Shown here one piece after another: positions 29,051-39,244 of a stretch of 64,000 nt of DNA (position 1 is its first letter; every line of letters starts with the position of its first letter). Below the pieces are notes generated by a model, which made no database searches, was not told where the DNA came from, and worked only from the letters and a program-made list of their open reading frames with translations. A program made the position numbers and the translations under genes. Location of the stretch: contig JAIKXN010000253.1 in NCBI GenBank assembly GCA_024684055.1, positions 1 through 64,000 of the forward strand, in the 5' to 3' direction. This stretch comes from Lachnospiraceae bacterium. GTDB lineage: Bacteria; Bacillota; Clostridia; Lachnospirales; Lachnospiraceae.

Positions 29051-30682
29051 TTGTTTGTATGCAAAAATTGCGGAGGAAACATAAGATTTGATATCAAATC
29101 GCAGAAACTCGTTTGCGGTATCTGTAATTCCTCATTTGAACCTGAAGAGATTCAAAAAGAAAATGACAGTGTAGATTACGATTTTTTCGAAGCCACGATT
29201 TTCACGTGCCCTCAGTGCGGGGCAGCCATCATGTGTGAAGATAACGAAGCGGCAAGTTTCTGTACTTACTGTGCGTCATCGACAGTTCTTACTTCACGTA
29301 TTTCAAGAGAAAAGAAACCCGATTACATTATTCCTTTCAAAAAGACCAAAAAGGAATGTATTGATGAGTTCAGGAAGATCACGAAAAAAGCGATATTTGC
29401 CCCCTCACAATTAAGGGATGCAAAAGTTCTTGAACAGTTCAAAGCAATCTATATCCCATATTGGTATTTCAATGTTAAACAGGAAGCGCTTTTTACTGTT
29501 AACGGAATGGAGGAGTACAAAGATTATACCTCCTCGATGAAGGGATTAAACTATTATAACGTTTCCGGTTATGTTGAAGGCGAATATGACGGCATATGCA
29601 GAGACGGCTCATACGATTTTTCCGATGATCTCGGGGAAAGGATAGCTCCTTATTTTACTGCTGAAAAGAAGAAATTCTATCCCTCGTATTTAAGCGGTTT
29701 CTATGCCGATACAACGGATATTCCCTCGAAAGTATATGAGCATGAAGCCAGAGAGATAGCAAATGACATTGCAAGGGATGTGCTTGAAGGGGAGGCTTCA
29801 AGGGGCGATTACAAAGACATGAAGGTTTATCTTTCGAATGATGAAGCCACGAAGCAGTTCAATACTCAGGTTACTTCCAAAAGAGCGCTGCTTCCCGTGT
29901 GGTTCATGTCATTCAGAAAGAAGGATAAAGTGGCCTATATGACCGTTAACGGTCAGACGGGAGCTGCCGCTACGGATTTTCCGATTTCGATCGTTAAATA
30001 TCTTATGGGAGTTTTGGCTGCAACGATTCTTCTGACGATTCCTGTTACGTTTATCATGATGATGTTTAGGTACGATGCCGCAAAGCTTTTTCAGGATGTC
30101 ACGCTTTTTATTTCCATGCTGTCTTTTATTATATATTTTATCGAAATAAAAAGACTTCAAACAAAAGACCTTCACAGCGAGGATGCGGGAAAGTTTTACC
30201 AGAAATATAAGGTAGTATATATAAAAGACAAAAAGAAAAATGTTGAATTAAAAAACTTTATACGTGCGAATATCGTGGATTTAAGTGCTTCAACCGTTCA
30301 GGTTTTTATCCTTATTTTCTACATTCTGTGTATTGCGGGTATTTTTTCACCCGATGCAAACGGAATACTTTTAAGGATCGGAATGTCGATCGGAAATCTC
30401 TTTATGGCGGGAGTCTGCGCATACAGAAGTTTTGGATTTAAAAAATCTTCAAGGTACATCGGGCTTATAACCGGCAGCCTTGCCGTGGTAATCGTTCTGG
30501 CAATTCAGATCATCGATCCGATTTCAAAATTCGGAAATATGCTCGGAGGAGCGGTTCTTTCTCTCGGCTGCTTCGTAATGTTTATCGATCTGGTCCTTTA
30601 CCATAATGAACTTACGATGCGTAAACCGTCGCTTTTAAGAAGAAGAGGAGGTGATGAAATTGCCGATAGTGTTGATCTGTAG
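29051..30682 (+). CDS. Zinc-ribbon (TFIIB-like) N-terminus plus membrane C-terminus protein
   Basis: CKNCGGNIRFDIKSQKLVCGICNSSF and CPQCGAAIMCEDNEAASFCTYCASS. TTG start with AAGGAGG upstream avoids overlap with the previous gene. Confidence 0.8.
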   Translation: MFVCKNCGGNIRFDIKSQKLVCGICNSSFEPEEIQKENDSVDYDFFEATIFTCPQCGAAIMCEDNEAASFCTYCASSTVLTSRISREKKPDYIIPFKKTKKECIDEFRKITKKAIFAPSQLRDAKVLEQFKAIYIPYWYFNVKQEALFTVNGMEEYKDYTSSMKGLNYYNVSGYVEGEYDGICRDGSYDFSDDLGERIAPYFTAEKKKFYPSYLSGFYADTTDIPSKVYEHEAREIANDIARDVLEGEASRGDYKDMKVYLSNDEATKQFNTQVTSKRALLPVWFMSFRKKDKVAYMTVNGQTGAAATDFPISIVKYLMGVLAATILLTIPVTFIMMMFRYDAAKLFQDVTLFISMLSFIIYFIEIKRLQTKDLHSEDAGKFYQKYKVVYIKDKKKNVELKNFIRANIVDLSASTVQVFILIFYILCIAGIFSPDANGILLRIGMSIGNLFMAGVCAYRSFGFKKSSRYIGLITGSLAVVIVLAIQIIDPISKFGNMLGGAVLSLGCFVMFIDLVLYHNELTMRKPSLLRRRGGDEIADSVDL

Positions 30683-30881
30683 TTTTTTCATCGCATTTTT
30701 TATTTCTTTTATACTTATTTTCATTCTTGCCAAAATCACATCCGTTTCCGCAAAGGTTAAGAAGAACAGCGAGGAACATGATACGGCGGGAATAAAGTAT
30801 AACTGTGTGGTTAAAAACGTGGATATTAAAAATAAACTCAGTCAGGTTGTGGTAAAGACGAACGATAAAACCACAATTTAA
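30654..30881 (+). CDS. Small single-TM protein overlapping the zinc-ribbon gene
   Basis: AGAGGAGG ribosome site, ~75 aa, hydrophobic N-terminus. Confidence 0.6.
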   Translation: MKLPIVLICSFFIAFFISFILIFILAKITSVSAKVKKNSEEHDTAGIKYNCVVKNVDIKNKLSQVVVKTNDKTTI

Positions 30882-30906
30882 ACAGAAACTCTTTAAAGGA
30901 GATACA

Positions 30907-30950
30907 GGTACCCTTTTTGCAGGTAAAACGGCAGAAAGGGTGCCTTTTTT
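30907..30950 (+). terminator. Intrinsic terminator
   Basis: GGTACCCTTT ... AAAGGGTGCC followed by TTTTTT. Confidence 0.8.
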
Positions 30951-31080
30951 ATACAGGGTCGCATATGGAAAACATCCGGTTTCGACGAACGCACGTCGCA
31001 CAACGAGCAGGGAAGATTTCAACATCCTTTCTGGATTTTGTAGAATGTTAAAAAAATTTGCTAAATTTATAACAAAGTTG

Positions 31081-31109
31081 TTGACAAGTGTTACACACTG
31101 TTATATAGT
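31081..31109 (+). promoter_or_regulatory. Strong sigma-70-type promoter
   Basis: TTGACA-N17-TATAGT upstream of the GntR gene. Confidence 0.75.
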
Positions 31110-31147
31110 GTTTATTGTTATAGGGTGTTTATTGTAAGTATAACAGT
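31097..31147 (+). promoter_or_regulatory. Operator-like region: 17-bp tandem repeat inside a 9-bp inverted repeat
   Basis: TTATATAGTGTTTATTG / TTATAGGGTGTTTATTG; ACTGTTATA (31097) and TATAACAGT (31139). Confidence 0.6.
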
Positions 31148-31189
31148 ATAAAACACAGTAAAACACGTTTCGGATAAACGGAGAGATGT

Positions 31190-31561
31190 ATGAAGATTAT
31201 AATCAACAACTCGTCAATGGTACCGATATATACGCAGATAATACAGCAGGTTAAATCCCAGATCGCATCGGATACTTTGAAAGAAAATGACGCACTTCCT
31301 TCTGTGAGGACTTTATCAAAAGATCTTAACATCAGTGCGTTAACGGTCAAAAAAGCATATGACGAACTTGAAAACGAAGGATTTGTTGTAACGGTCCACG
31401 GCAAGGGAACTTATGTATCCGGCAACAATTCGGATTATATACGCGAGAATCAGATAAAAGAAGTTGAGGAAGATCTGAGAAAGACAGCGGAAAAAGCCGA
31501 GTACTTTGATATTTCCAAAGATGATTTAAGGGAAATGTTTGAAATGATCCTTGAAGAATAA
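31190..31561 (+). CDS. GntR-family regulator, YtrA-like
   Basis: PIYTQIIQQVKSQIASDTLKENDALPSVRTLSKDLNISALTVKKAYDELENEGFVVTVHGKGTYV, short C-terminus. Confidence 0.92.
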   Translation: MKIIINNSSMVPIYTQIIQQVKSQIASDTLKENDALPSVRTLSKDLNISALTVKKAYDELENEGFVVTVHGKGTYVSGNNSDYIRENQIKEVEEDLRKTAEKAEYFDISKDDLREMFEMILEE

Positions 31562-31589
31562 AAACGAAAGCGGTTTTTGGGGATGAACT

Positions 31590-32444
31590 ATGATAGAGAT
31601 AAAGAATTTAACAAAAAAATATAAAAATTTTACACTCGACAATGTATCGATGACTGTTGAAGACGGAAGAATAACAGGCTTTATCGGACCTAACGGAGCG
31701 GGAAAAAGCACCACCTTCAAAGCAATGTTAAATCTCGTTAAACCCGATTCGGGCGAGATAATAATAAACGGAAAAAACATTAAGGATTTTAAGGAAGAAG
31801 ACAAAGCGAAGATCGGAGTTGTTTTAACGGATTCATATTTTTCGGATACATTTTCGATAAAAGATATTGCTAAAATACTTGAGGCTTCATACAAAACATT
31901 CAATAAAGAATTCTTCGTGAGTCAGTGCGAAAAATTCGGACTTCCGGATAAAAAGAAAATAAGAGAGTTTTCGAGCGGTATGAAAGCGAAACTCAAAGTT
32001 ATTACCGCACTTTCGTATAACACGGAAGTTCTTATTCTGGATGAGCCGACAGTAGGACTTGATGTCGTGGTAAGAGAAGACATTTTAAACTGCATCAGGG
32101 ATTATGTTGCGGAAGATGAAAAAAGAAGCGTGATAATCAGTTCCCATATTTCTTCCGATATCGAAAAACTCTGCGACGACATATACATGATATATGAAGG
32201 AAAGATCGTTCTTCACGAAGAAACCGACAAACTTCTTTTCGAATATGCGGTATTAAAGATCGAAGAAGAGGAATTCGATAAGGTAGACAAAAAATACATC
32301 AAAGCATTCAGAAAAGAAAGTTACGGATATGAATGCCTGACCTGGCAGAAGGACTTCTATTCCGAGAATTATCCTTCGATGGTGATTGAGAAAACGGGCA
32401 TCGATGAAATGATGATGATAATGATAAAAGGAGAACAGTTATGA
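31590..32444 (+). CDS. ABC transporter ATP-binding protein
   Basis: GFIGPNGAGKSTTFK, FSSGMKAKLKV, LILDEPTVGLD. Confidence 0.93.
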   Translation: MIEIKNLTKKYKNFTLDNVSMTVEDGRITGFIGPNGAGKSTTFKAMLNLVKPDSGEIIINGKNIKDFKEEDKAKIGVVLTDSYFSDTFSIKDIAKILEASYKTFNKEFFVSQCEKFGLPDKKKIREFSSGMKAKLKVITALSYNTEVLILDEPTVGLDVVVREDILNCIRDYVAEDEKRSVIISSHISSDIEKLCDDIYMIYEGKIVLHEETDKLLFEYAVLKIEEEEFDKVDKKYIKAFRKESYGYECLTWQKDFYSENYPSMVIEKTGIDEMMMIMIKGEQL

Positions 32445-33118
32445 AAGGATTGATAGTTAAGGACTTAAGACTTTTCCTTGATCAGAAAGTGCTGATCTTT
32501 ATCGGTCTGGTCTGCGCTTTTTTATGCATATTCACTTTAAAAGATCCTTCCTTTATTATCGGTTATCTTACGATCATGGCATCATGCATGGGAGCTGTTA
32601 CGGTTGCATATGATGAAATGAACAACGGAAGAGCATACATATTTACGCTTCCTTATTCGAGAGAAAAATATGCGGTTTCAAAATATGTTTTCGCTTTCGG
32701 GCTCGGAATGGTAACGCTTGCGGCAACGACGGTAATCGGTCTTGTGTTAAACGTAATAATGAAATACGATTCGATTCAGAATTTCCTTCTCGGAGCAGCA
32801 GGATTTCTGATTCCCGTATTTCTGGCACCGGCGGTAATGATACCGATTTCGCTTAAATTCGGACATGCAAGGAGCAGGATCGTTTTGTTCATCGTAATGG
32901 GATTTGTGATAGCGATAGTAACGGGACTTTCGTTTTTTGACGGTGTGGCTGTTTCGGTAGTAGAGGAAGAAGAGGTGGTTCAGTTAGACCTTTTCAATCG
33001 CTTTTCTCAGTCGTTAAATTACCTTCAGATAATGACTGCCGGAATAATCGGCTCGGCGGTAGCATTTGCAGCTTCGCTTGCTCTCAGTATCGGAATAGTA
33101 AAGAAAATGCAGTTTTAA
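32441..33118 (+). CDS. ABC-2-type permease
   Basis: Hydrophobic protein overlapping the ATPase stop by 4 bp. Confidence 0.8.
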   Translation: MKGLIVKDLRLFLDQKVLIFIGLVCAFLCIFTLKDPSFIIGYLTIMASCMGAVTVAYDEMNNGRAYIFTLPYSREKYAVSKYVFAFGLGMVTLAATTVIGLVLNVIMKYDSIQNFLLGAAGFLIPVFLAPAVMIPISLKFGHARSRIVLFIVMGFVIAIVTGLSFFDGVAVSVVEEEEVVQLDLFNRFSQSLNYLQIMTAGIIGSAVAFAASLALSIGIVKKMQF

Positions 33119-33124
33119 AACTTG

Positions 33125-33153
33125 TTGAAATGTCAACTTTTATTTGATATAGT
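33125..33153 (+). promoter_or_regulatory. Sigma-70-type promoter
   Basis: TTGAAA-N17-TATAGT upstream of the MacB-type operon. Confidence 0.65.
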
Positions 33154-33199
33154 ATTAGTGTTTGTGAAAAAAATAACATAAATAAATTAAGGAGAACAA

Positions 33200-34141
33200 A
33201 TGGCTTCACTAATTGAAATCAGGAATATGTGCAAGATCTACAATCCGGGCGAAAATGAAGTTAGAGCGCTCGACCACGTATCCCTGTCCATAGGCAAAAA
33301 TGAATTTGTAGCCATAATCGGACATTCCGGATCCGGTAAATCCACGCTGATGAACATGCTTGGATGCCTGGATGTACCGACCAGCGGAATTTATCTCTTG
33401 CACGGGTCGGATGTATCGCTTATGACGGATGATGAACTGTCGGATATCAGAAACAAGGAAATAGGATTTATCTTCCAGGGATTTAACCTTATAGCAAATC
33501 TGACAGCTTACGAAAACGTTGAACTTCCTCTTATTTACAGAGGAATATCCAAAAGAGAGCGAAGCAGTCTTGCGAAAGAAGCTTTGAGAAAAGTAGGACT
33601 TGAAAACCGAATGGATCACAAGCCTTCGGAAATGTCCGGCGGTCAGCAGCAGAGAGTTGCAATCGCGAGAGCCATTGCACAGGCACCTCCGGTTATACTT
33701 GCGGATGAACCTACGGGTAACCTGGATTCACATTCAACCAAAGAAATAATGAATATCTTAAAGACGCTTCATTCCGAAGGCAGAACGGTTATCATCATTA
33801 CACATGACAATGACATAGCCGCAAACGCCGACAGAATTGTTCATATAGAGGACGGAAAGATCACTTCGGATTCGGCAAACAGCGGCAATCTTAGCAGAGA
33901 AGACATCGACAGGGAAATCAAGGCCGGAACTTCACAGTCCGATTTCGCAAATGTAGCCACGGACTATGAGGACTCCGAAACGGAAGCTGAAACAAAAGCT
34001 TTCGAAATAAACGAAGAAATGACTTATACGGATGAGGCGGATACAAATGAAGTGCAGAAGGAAGATGATTATGACATCCCGGATGCACAGGTAGAAGATA
34101 CTGAAAACAATATAGATTTACATTTGAATGGAGAGAATTAG
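33200..34141 (+). CDS. MacB/LolD-type ABC ATPase with acidic C-terminal extension
   Basis: GHSGSGKSTLMNMLGCLD, MSGGQQQRVAIARAIA, ADEPTGNLDS; ~80 aa Asp/Glu-rich tail. Confidence 0.93.
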   Translation: MASLIEIRNMCKIYNPGENEVRALDHVSLSIGKNEFVAIIGHSGSGKSTLMNMLGCLDVPTSGIYLLHGSDVSLMTDDELSDIRNKEIGFIFQGFNLIANLTAYENVELPLIYRGISKRERSSLAKEALRKVGLENRMDHKPSEMSGGQQQRVAIARAIAQAPPVILADEPTGNLDSHSTKEIMNILKTLHSEGRTVIIITHDNDIAANADRIVHIEDGKITSDSANSGNLSREDIDREIKAGTSQSDFANVATDYEDSETEAETKAFEINEEMTYTDEADTNEVQKEDDYDIPDAQVEDTENNIDLHLNGEN

Positions 34142-34142
34142 G

Positions 34143-35801
34143 ATGAGCAGGAAACAACAGGCACAGCTTTCACTCGACAGAGAAAATCTTGACGCACAGC
34201 TTGAAGCGGCAGCACAGAAAAGAAAGAAAGCAAAAAGAAAGAAAATCATTATCAGAGTAGTGGTAATCGCAATTGTTCTGGTAGTATTACTCGCAATCGG
34301 AGCCGGAATACTCGGCGTAATAATGAGTAAGAAATCCATGGAACAGATGGTAAATGTTACCCATGTCGAAAACGGAGAACTTACACAGGAAGTTAAAATG
34401 AGCGGAACCGTTCAAAGCGACAATGTTCAGCATTTCTTCGCACCTTCCGCACTTAAAGTCGAGAGCGTTGCGGAAGTCGGAACATATGTCAAAAAAGGCG
34501 AGCCGATCATCAAATTTGACAGGGAATCTTATGACCTTGCACTCAAGCAGCTGGAACTTACCGACAAGATCACGGAAAATAATTATCAGAGTTCTGTTGC
34601 AGACAACAATACAAATATAGGAAAACTTGCCCAGGCACAGGCAGACGTGGCAAAGTATCAGGCTGAAGTGGATGAAAAGCAGAAAAAGGTTGATGAGTAT
34701 GATTCAAACAACTCATTTGACAAACTTCAGAAAGACGTTATGACTCAGATTGCAATGGAAGAAGGAACAATTGCTTACTGTGAAGGCGAAATTGACAATC
34801 TCTGGGTAGCATACAAAATTGAGATCGGATATGACACACTGAGCCAGGGCGAAGCTGAGCAGGCACAGAAGAATTTTGAAGCGCGCGCTGATGTTATTGA
34901 ATTACGTGAGAAGATCAATTATTCAAATCAGGTAATCAAAAATGTCAGGGGATTGATCAACGATAAGACTGAAAGTCTTACCGAGGCAAAGACAAATCTT
35001 GCGGAAGCAAAATCAAAACTTGAAACCGCCAAGGCTCAGGTTGAATCTTATAAAGCAACAAGCGGGAACGGTTATGACAGAGAAAATCTTCAGCTTCAGG
35101 GTGAGTTGAATACCTTAAAATCAGGCAGCGAATATGAAGAACTTCAGAAATACAAGGACGGATGTCTTTTAGCTCCTTTTGACGGGATCATTACCAAGTC
35201 TTATGTAAGCGAAGGAATGACTACATCCGTTACAGGCTCCGAAATGATAGAGTTCTCAAGCATTGAAGAAGTCAGTGTTGCTGTGTCAATCGGTAAAAAG
35301 GATTTAAACAAGATCAAAGAAGGCCAGAAGGTTAAGGTAACGATCCTTGATAAGGATTACGAAGGCGAAGTATCAAAGATTGCCAGAGTGGCTATAGCAG
35401 GAAACGGCGGAACAACAAGTGTTTCGACACTTATCAAGATCCTTGATCCCGACGAAAGCATTTTCCTCGGAATTGAAGCAAAGAATGTTATTACCACTGC
35501 ACATGAAGATAACTGCATGACTCTTTCTTCAGAATCGATAAATGTTGATGCGGACGGATATTTCGTTTATACGGTAAATGACATGAACATGGTTGAGAAA
35601 AAGCCGGTTGAAGTGGGTATTACAACAGAGGACAAATCACAGATCTTAAGCGGTATCGGCGAGAATGACAAAGTAGTGTCATACGTAACTTCCGTAGTTA
35701 AAGAAGGTGCGATAGTCGTACCTGTTGACGAAGAAGCAGGCGGAATTATGGGCGGCGTTACCGGAGGACCTGATTTAGGAGTAACGGTTCAGATGAATTA
35801 A
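34143..35801 (+). CDS. MacA/HlyD-type membrane fusion (adaptor) protein
   Basis: N-terminal TM, coiled coil, LLAPFDGIITKSYVSEGMTT. Confidence 0.9.
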   Translation: MSRKQQAQLSLDRENLDAQLEAAAQKRKKAKRKKIIIRVVVIAIVLVVLLAIGAGILGVIMSKKSMEQMVNVTHVENGELTQEVKMSGTVQSDNVQHFFAPSALKVESVAEVGTYVKKGEPIIKFDRESYDLALKQLELTDKITENNYQSSVADNNTNIGKLAQAQADVAKYQAEVDEKQKKVDEYDSNNSFDKLQKDVMTQIAMEEGTIAYCEGEIDNLWVAYKIEIGYDTLSQGEAEQAQKNFEARADVIELREKINYSNQVIKNVRGLINDKTESLTEAKTNLAEAKSKLETAKAQVESYKATSGNGYDRENLQLQGELNTLKSGSEYEELQKYKDGCLLAPFDGIITKSYVSEGMTTSVTGSEMIEFSSIEEVSVAVSIGKKDLNKIKEGQKVKVTILDKDYEGEVSKIARVAIAGNGGTTSVSTLIKILDPDESIFLGIEAKNVITTAHEDNCMTLSSESINVDADGYFVYTVNDMNMVEKKPVEVGITTEDKSQILSGIGENDKVVSYVTSVVKEGAIVVPVDEEAGGIMGGVTGGPDLGVTVQMN

Positions 35802-35827
35802 TTTAAGGAAACAGCAAGAAGAACAAA

Positions 35828-37063
35828 ATGGGACAGTTTTTAGAATATGTAAAAATAGCATATAAGAGCATCGTATCAAACAAGGGACGTACGTTTCTTA
35901 CGATGCTCGGTATCATAATCGGTATTGCATCGGTTATTATGATTACCGGTCTCGGAAGCGGTGTAAAGAATGCACTTGACGGTTCACTTGGAGATCTGTT
36001 CAGAGGACAGACTTATATCTATACGAACAGCGATGAATATATTACGATCGATGATATAGATTATATTAAAGAAAATGTAAAAGATCTCGTAATGTGTACG
36101 CCCGAAGAAAAGATGTACGGTTCCTCACAGTCGGTTAAGGGAATGTTCGATGTTGAATATATAATGGCAAACGAGACATACGAATTCTATGCTAGCGAAG
36201 GAATGTTAAAAGGAAGATATTTCACTGACGAAGAAGTGGAAAGAGGCGATAACGTTGCGGTTATTGACGAAAAGGGCGCCCAAGCTTATTTCGGAAGCAC
36301 CGATGCAGTCGGTCAGACGATATACGTTGATCTTTATGACATAACACTTGAATACAGAATAGTGGGTGTAAGAAAAGCAAAACAGAATGCGATCATGGAT
36401 CTTTCTGATTCGCTTAACGGAGAGGTAAAAAAACTTACGCTTGAAGTTCCTTACAGCCATTATTACAAGGTGACGGGTGAAACCTGGGTTATCGATTCTC
36501 TGTATTCAATGCTTCTTTCATCGAATTCACCGGAAATAAACGATACGCTTAAAAGAATAGTTAACATTCTTGAAGTCAGACATGATGTGAGAGGCGAAGA
36601 AGCATTTTATATTGATTCGTTTGATTCTTACCTCGAGCAGATCAATCAGATTATCGGCTACATTACGTTATTCATCGGCTTTGTTTCGGCTATTTCGCTT
36701 CTTGTAGGCGGAGTAGGAGTTATGAATATAATGCTGGTATCCGTTACTGAGAGAACCTCGGAAATAGGAATAAGAAAAGCTCTCGGTGCCAGAACGGGAT
36801 CGATAATGACACAGTTTCTTGCCGAATCGGCAATGATAACTTTTGTGGGCGGAATCTTCGGGGTACTTTTAGGATACGGCGGTGCGGAACTGCTTTGCTT
36901 CATAGTCGGTAAGGTGGCAAAAATACCCGTGCATGTATCGATCAATATATTTATAGCTTTGGGCGCTGCATTTTTCTCGGCGGCTATAGGAATTTTCTTC
37001 GGAATCTTCCCGGCTAAGAAAGCAGCAGATTTAAGCCCGATTGAAGCATTAAGACAGGAATAG
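35828..37063 (+). CDS. MacB-type permease
   Basis: NKGRTFLTMLGIIIGIASVIMI and GVMNIMLVSVTERTSEIGIRKALGAR. Confidence 0.92.
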   Translation: MGQFLEYVKIAYKSIVSNKGRTFLTMLGIIIGIASVIMITGLGSGVKNALDGSLGDLFRGQTYIYTNSDEYITIDDIDYIKENVKDLVMCTPEEKMYGSSQSVKGMFDVEYIMANETYEFYASEGMLKGRYFTDEEVERGDNVAVIDEKGAQAYFGSTDAVGQTIYVDLYDITLEYRIVGVRKAKQNAIMDLSDSLNGEVKKLTLEVPYSHYYKVTGETWVIDSLYSMLLSSNSPEINDTLKRIVNILEVRHDVRGEEAFYIDSFDSYLEQINQIIGYITLFIGFVSAISLLVGGVGVMNIMLVSVTERTSEIGIRKALGARTGSIMTQFLAESAMITFVGGIFGVLLGYGGAELLCFIVGKVAKIPVHVSINIFIALGAAFFSAAIGIFFGIFPAKKAADLSPIEALRQE

Positions 37064-37065
37064 AA

Positions 37066-38310
37066 ATGGGAAAATTTTTAGAATATTGCAAGATTGCGTT
37101 TTTTAACATCAAATCGAATAAAGTAAGAGCGCTTTTGACAATGCTCGGAATAATTATCGGTATATCTTCGGTTGTAGCCATTGTCAGTCTCGGAACGGGA
37201 TTCAAGAAGACGATCAACGATGAACTTGCCAGCCTTGCCGGAAATACGATCGAGATGATGGCTTATTCAGGCGATGTGGAATTCAACGATGAAGACATAG
37301 AAGCTTTGATCGAAAAAGAAAAGCATATAAAGGGAATTACTCCGGTCATCCAGGTTCCGGTCGAAGCCAATTACAAGAATATGAAATCATACAGCGGATT
37401 GTTGAAATGCGGTAATGAAATCCTTGATGAGACTTCAAAATACGATCTTCTGTATGGAAGATATTTCACCAAAGAAGAATGTGAATATTGCGAGAAGGTT
37501 TGCGTAATGGATAAGAGTTCCGCCAGAAAACTTTTTGGTACGGAAAATGCAGTCGGAATGACAATAGATTTTTATTACGGTTCCCAAGGACGAGGAGGCA
37601 CATTCAGAATTATCGGAATAAGAGATGATAACAGTTCCGTGATGGCTGATTTATTTATGGGCAGCGGCAGCTATGATATAAAAGCGGAATGCCCCGTGAA
37701 TTCATTTATTGATGCCATCGGCCTTTCGGGATATATAGACGGCTATACGGATATGGTCATGCTTTTGGATGATGCTGAGTATGCTGAACAGGTAACAGCA
37801 CACGCTACGGCTATCCTTGAAGCGAGACATGATGTCAGAGACCAGCAGGCGATCATAGCTTTGGATTACAATCAGATTCTTTCCATAGTGGATTCGTCTC
37901 TTACAATGGTTACGCTTCTTATAATGCTTGTTGCCGCCATTTCACTTTTTGTCGGCGGTATCGGTGTAATGAATATAATGCTCGTATCCGTAACAGAGAG
38001 AACCAGGGAAATAGGAATCAGAAAAGCACTCGGTGCAAGAACAAGTTCAATTCTGACTCAGTTTCTTGTCGAATCGGCATCGATCTCACTTCTCGGAGGT
38101 GTTATCGGTACGGTTCTGGGACTTTTGGGAGCGGAATTTGTATGCTTTATGATCTCCCTTTTCGGAGATACGTCGATGACAGCGGATTTTAATCCTGTTT
38201 TCATTCTCGCAATTGCATTGTTTTCAGTATCGATCGGTATTTTCTTCGGTATTTATCCCGCAAGAAAAGCCGCAAAATTAAGCCCTATCGAGGCTTTGAG
38301 ACACAGATGA
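37066..38310 (+). CDS. MacB-type permease (paralogue)
   Basis: NKVRALLTMLGIIIGISSVVAIV and GVMNIMLVSVTERTREIGIRKALGAR. Confidence 0.92.
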   Translation: MGKFLEYCKIAFFNIKSNKVRALLTMLGIIIGISSVVAIVSLGTGFKKTINDELASLAGNTIEMMAYSGDVEFNDEDIEALIEKEKHIKGITPVIQVPVEANYKNMKSYSGLLKCGNEILDETSKYDLLYGRYFTKEECEYCEKVCVMDKSSARKLFGTENAVGMTIDFYYGSQGRGGTFRIIGIRDDNSSVMADLFMGSGSYDIKAECPVNSFIDAIGLSGYIDGYTDMVMLLDDAEYAEQVTAHATAILEARHDVRDQQAIIALDYNQILSIVDSSLTMVTLLIMLVAAISLFVGGIGVMNIMLVSVTERTREIGIRKALGARTSSILTQFLVESASISLLGGVIGTVLGLLGAEFVCFMISLFGDTSMTADFNPVFILAIALFSVSIGIFFGIYPARKAAKLSPIEALRHR

Positions 38311-38354
38311 TTACATAGCTTCACCTATGTTTTTCATAAAACTCCCCTTTCATA

Positions 38355-38388
38355 AATCAAAGGATCGGAAACGATTCTTTGATTTTTT
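38355..38388 (+). terminator. Intrinsic terminator with GAAA loop
   Basis: AATCAAAGGATCG-GAAA-CGATTCTTTGATT followed by T7. Confidence 0.88.
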
Positions 38389-38497
38389 TATCCGAATGTC
38401 TTTGCTAAAAAGGATATGAAATATAAAGAGTTTTATAAATGATCCTGTTTTGTGTTATAATGATGCCATATTGATTAATATTTGGCAGAGTGAATTT

Positions 38498-39244
38498 ATG
38501 AGCAGCTTCAGAAAAGGGTTAACTGACGGATTACCGATCGGTCTCGGATACCTTGCGGTATCTTTTTCTTTCGGAATACTGGCAGTTGCGGGTGGATTAA
38601 ATGTCTGGCAGGCGACGCTTATTTCGATGACGAATCTTACAAGCGCGGGACAGTTTGCCGGACTTACGATAATGCTTTCCGGAGGAAGCGTTATTGAGAT
38701 GATCGTTTCGCAGATTGTTATAAATTTAAGATATTCGTTAATGTCCATATCAATGTCACAGCATATAGATGGATCAATGAACCTTCCGAGAAAACTCTTT
38801 TTCGGAGAATTTCATACCGATGAAATATTTGCTGTCGGAATGGGCAGACCGGAAAAACTCGGACATAAATATTTTCTCGGAGTTATTATAGCTCCTTATA
38901 TAGGATGGTCTTTGGGAACATTTCTGGGTGCGGTATGCGGCGAAATACTTCCCGCAATGGTAACAAATGCACTCGGAGTTGCGCTTTACGGAATGTTTAT
39001 TGCGATCATCGTTCCTCCCATGAAACATTCGTGGAAGGTGAGTATCGTGGTGGCACTTGCTGTTGTGCTGTCTTTATGCTTTGCATATGTGCCTTTCCTT
39101 AAAAATGTTTCGGCAGGTTTTGCCATCATAATCTGTGCGGTTACAGCTTCTGTTTTCGGAGCAATCGTTTTTCCCGTTAAAGACGAAAATGACGAAAAGG
39201 ACAAAGGGAAGGATAAACGCCCCTTTGAAGGAGGTACCGAATGA
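38498..39244 (+). CDS. azlC: AzlC-family branched-chain amino acid exporter subunit
   Basis: GLPIGLGYLAVSFSFGILAVAGGL, LTSAGQFAGL, NLRYSLMSISMSQ. Confidence 0.92.
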   Translation: MSSFRKGLTDGLPIGLGYLAVSFSFGILAVAGGLNVWQATLISMTNLTSAGQFAGLTIMLSGGSVIEMIVSQIVINLRYSLMSISMSQHIDGSMNLPRKLFFGEFHTDEIFAVGMGRPEKLGHKYFLGVIIAPYIGWSLGTFLGAVCGEILPAMVTNALGVALYGMFIAIIVPPMKHSWKVSIVVALAVVLSLCFAYVPFLKNVSAGFAIIICAVTASVFGAIVFPVKDENDEKDKGKDKRPFEGGTE

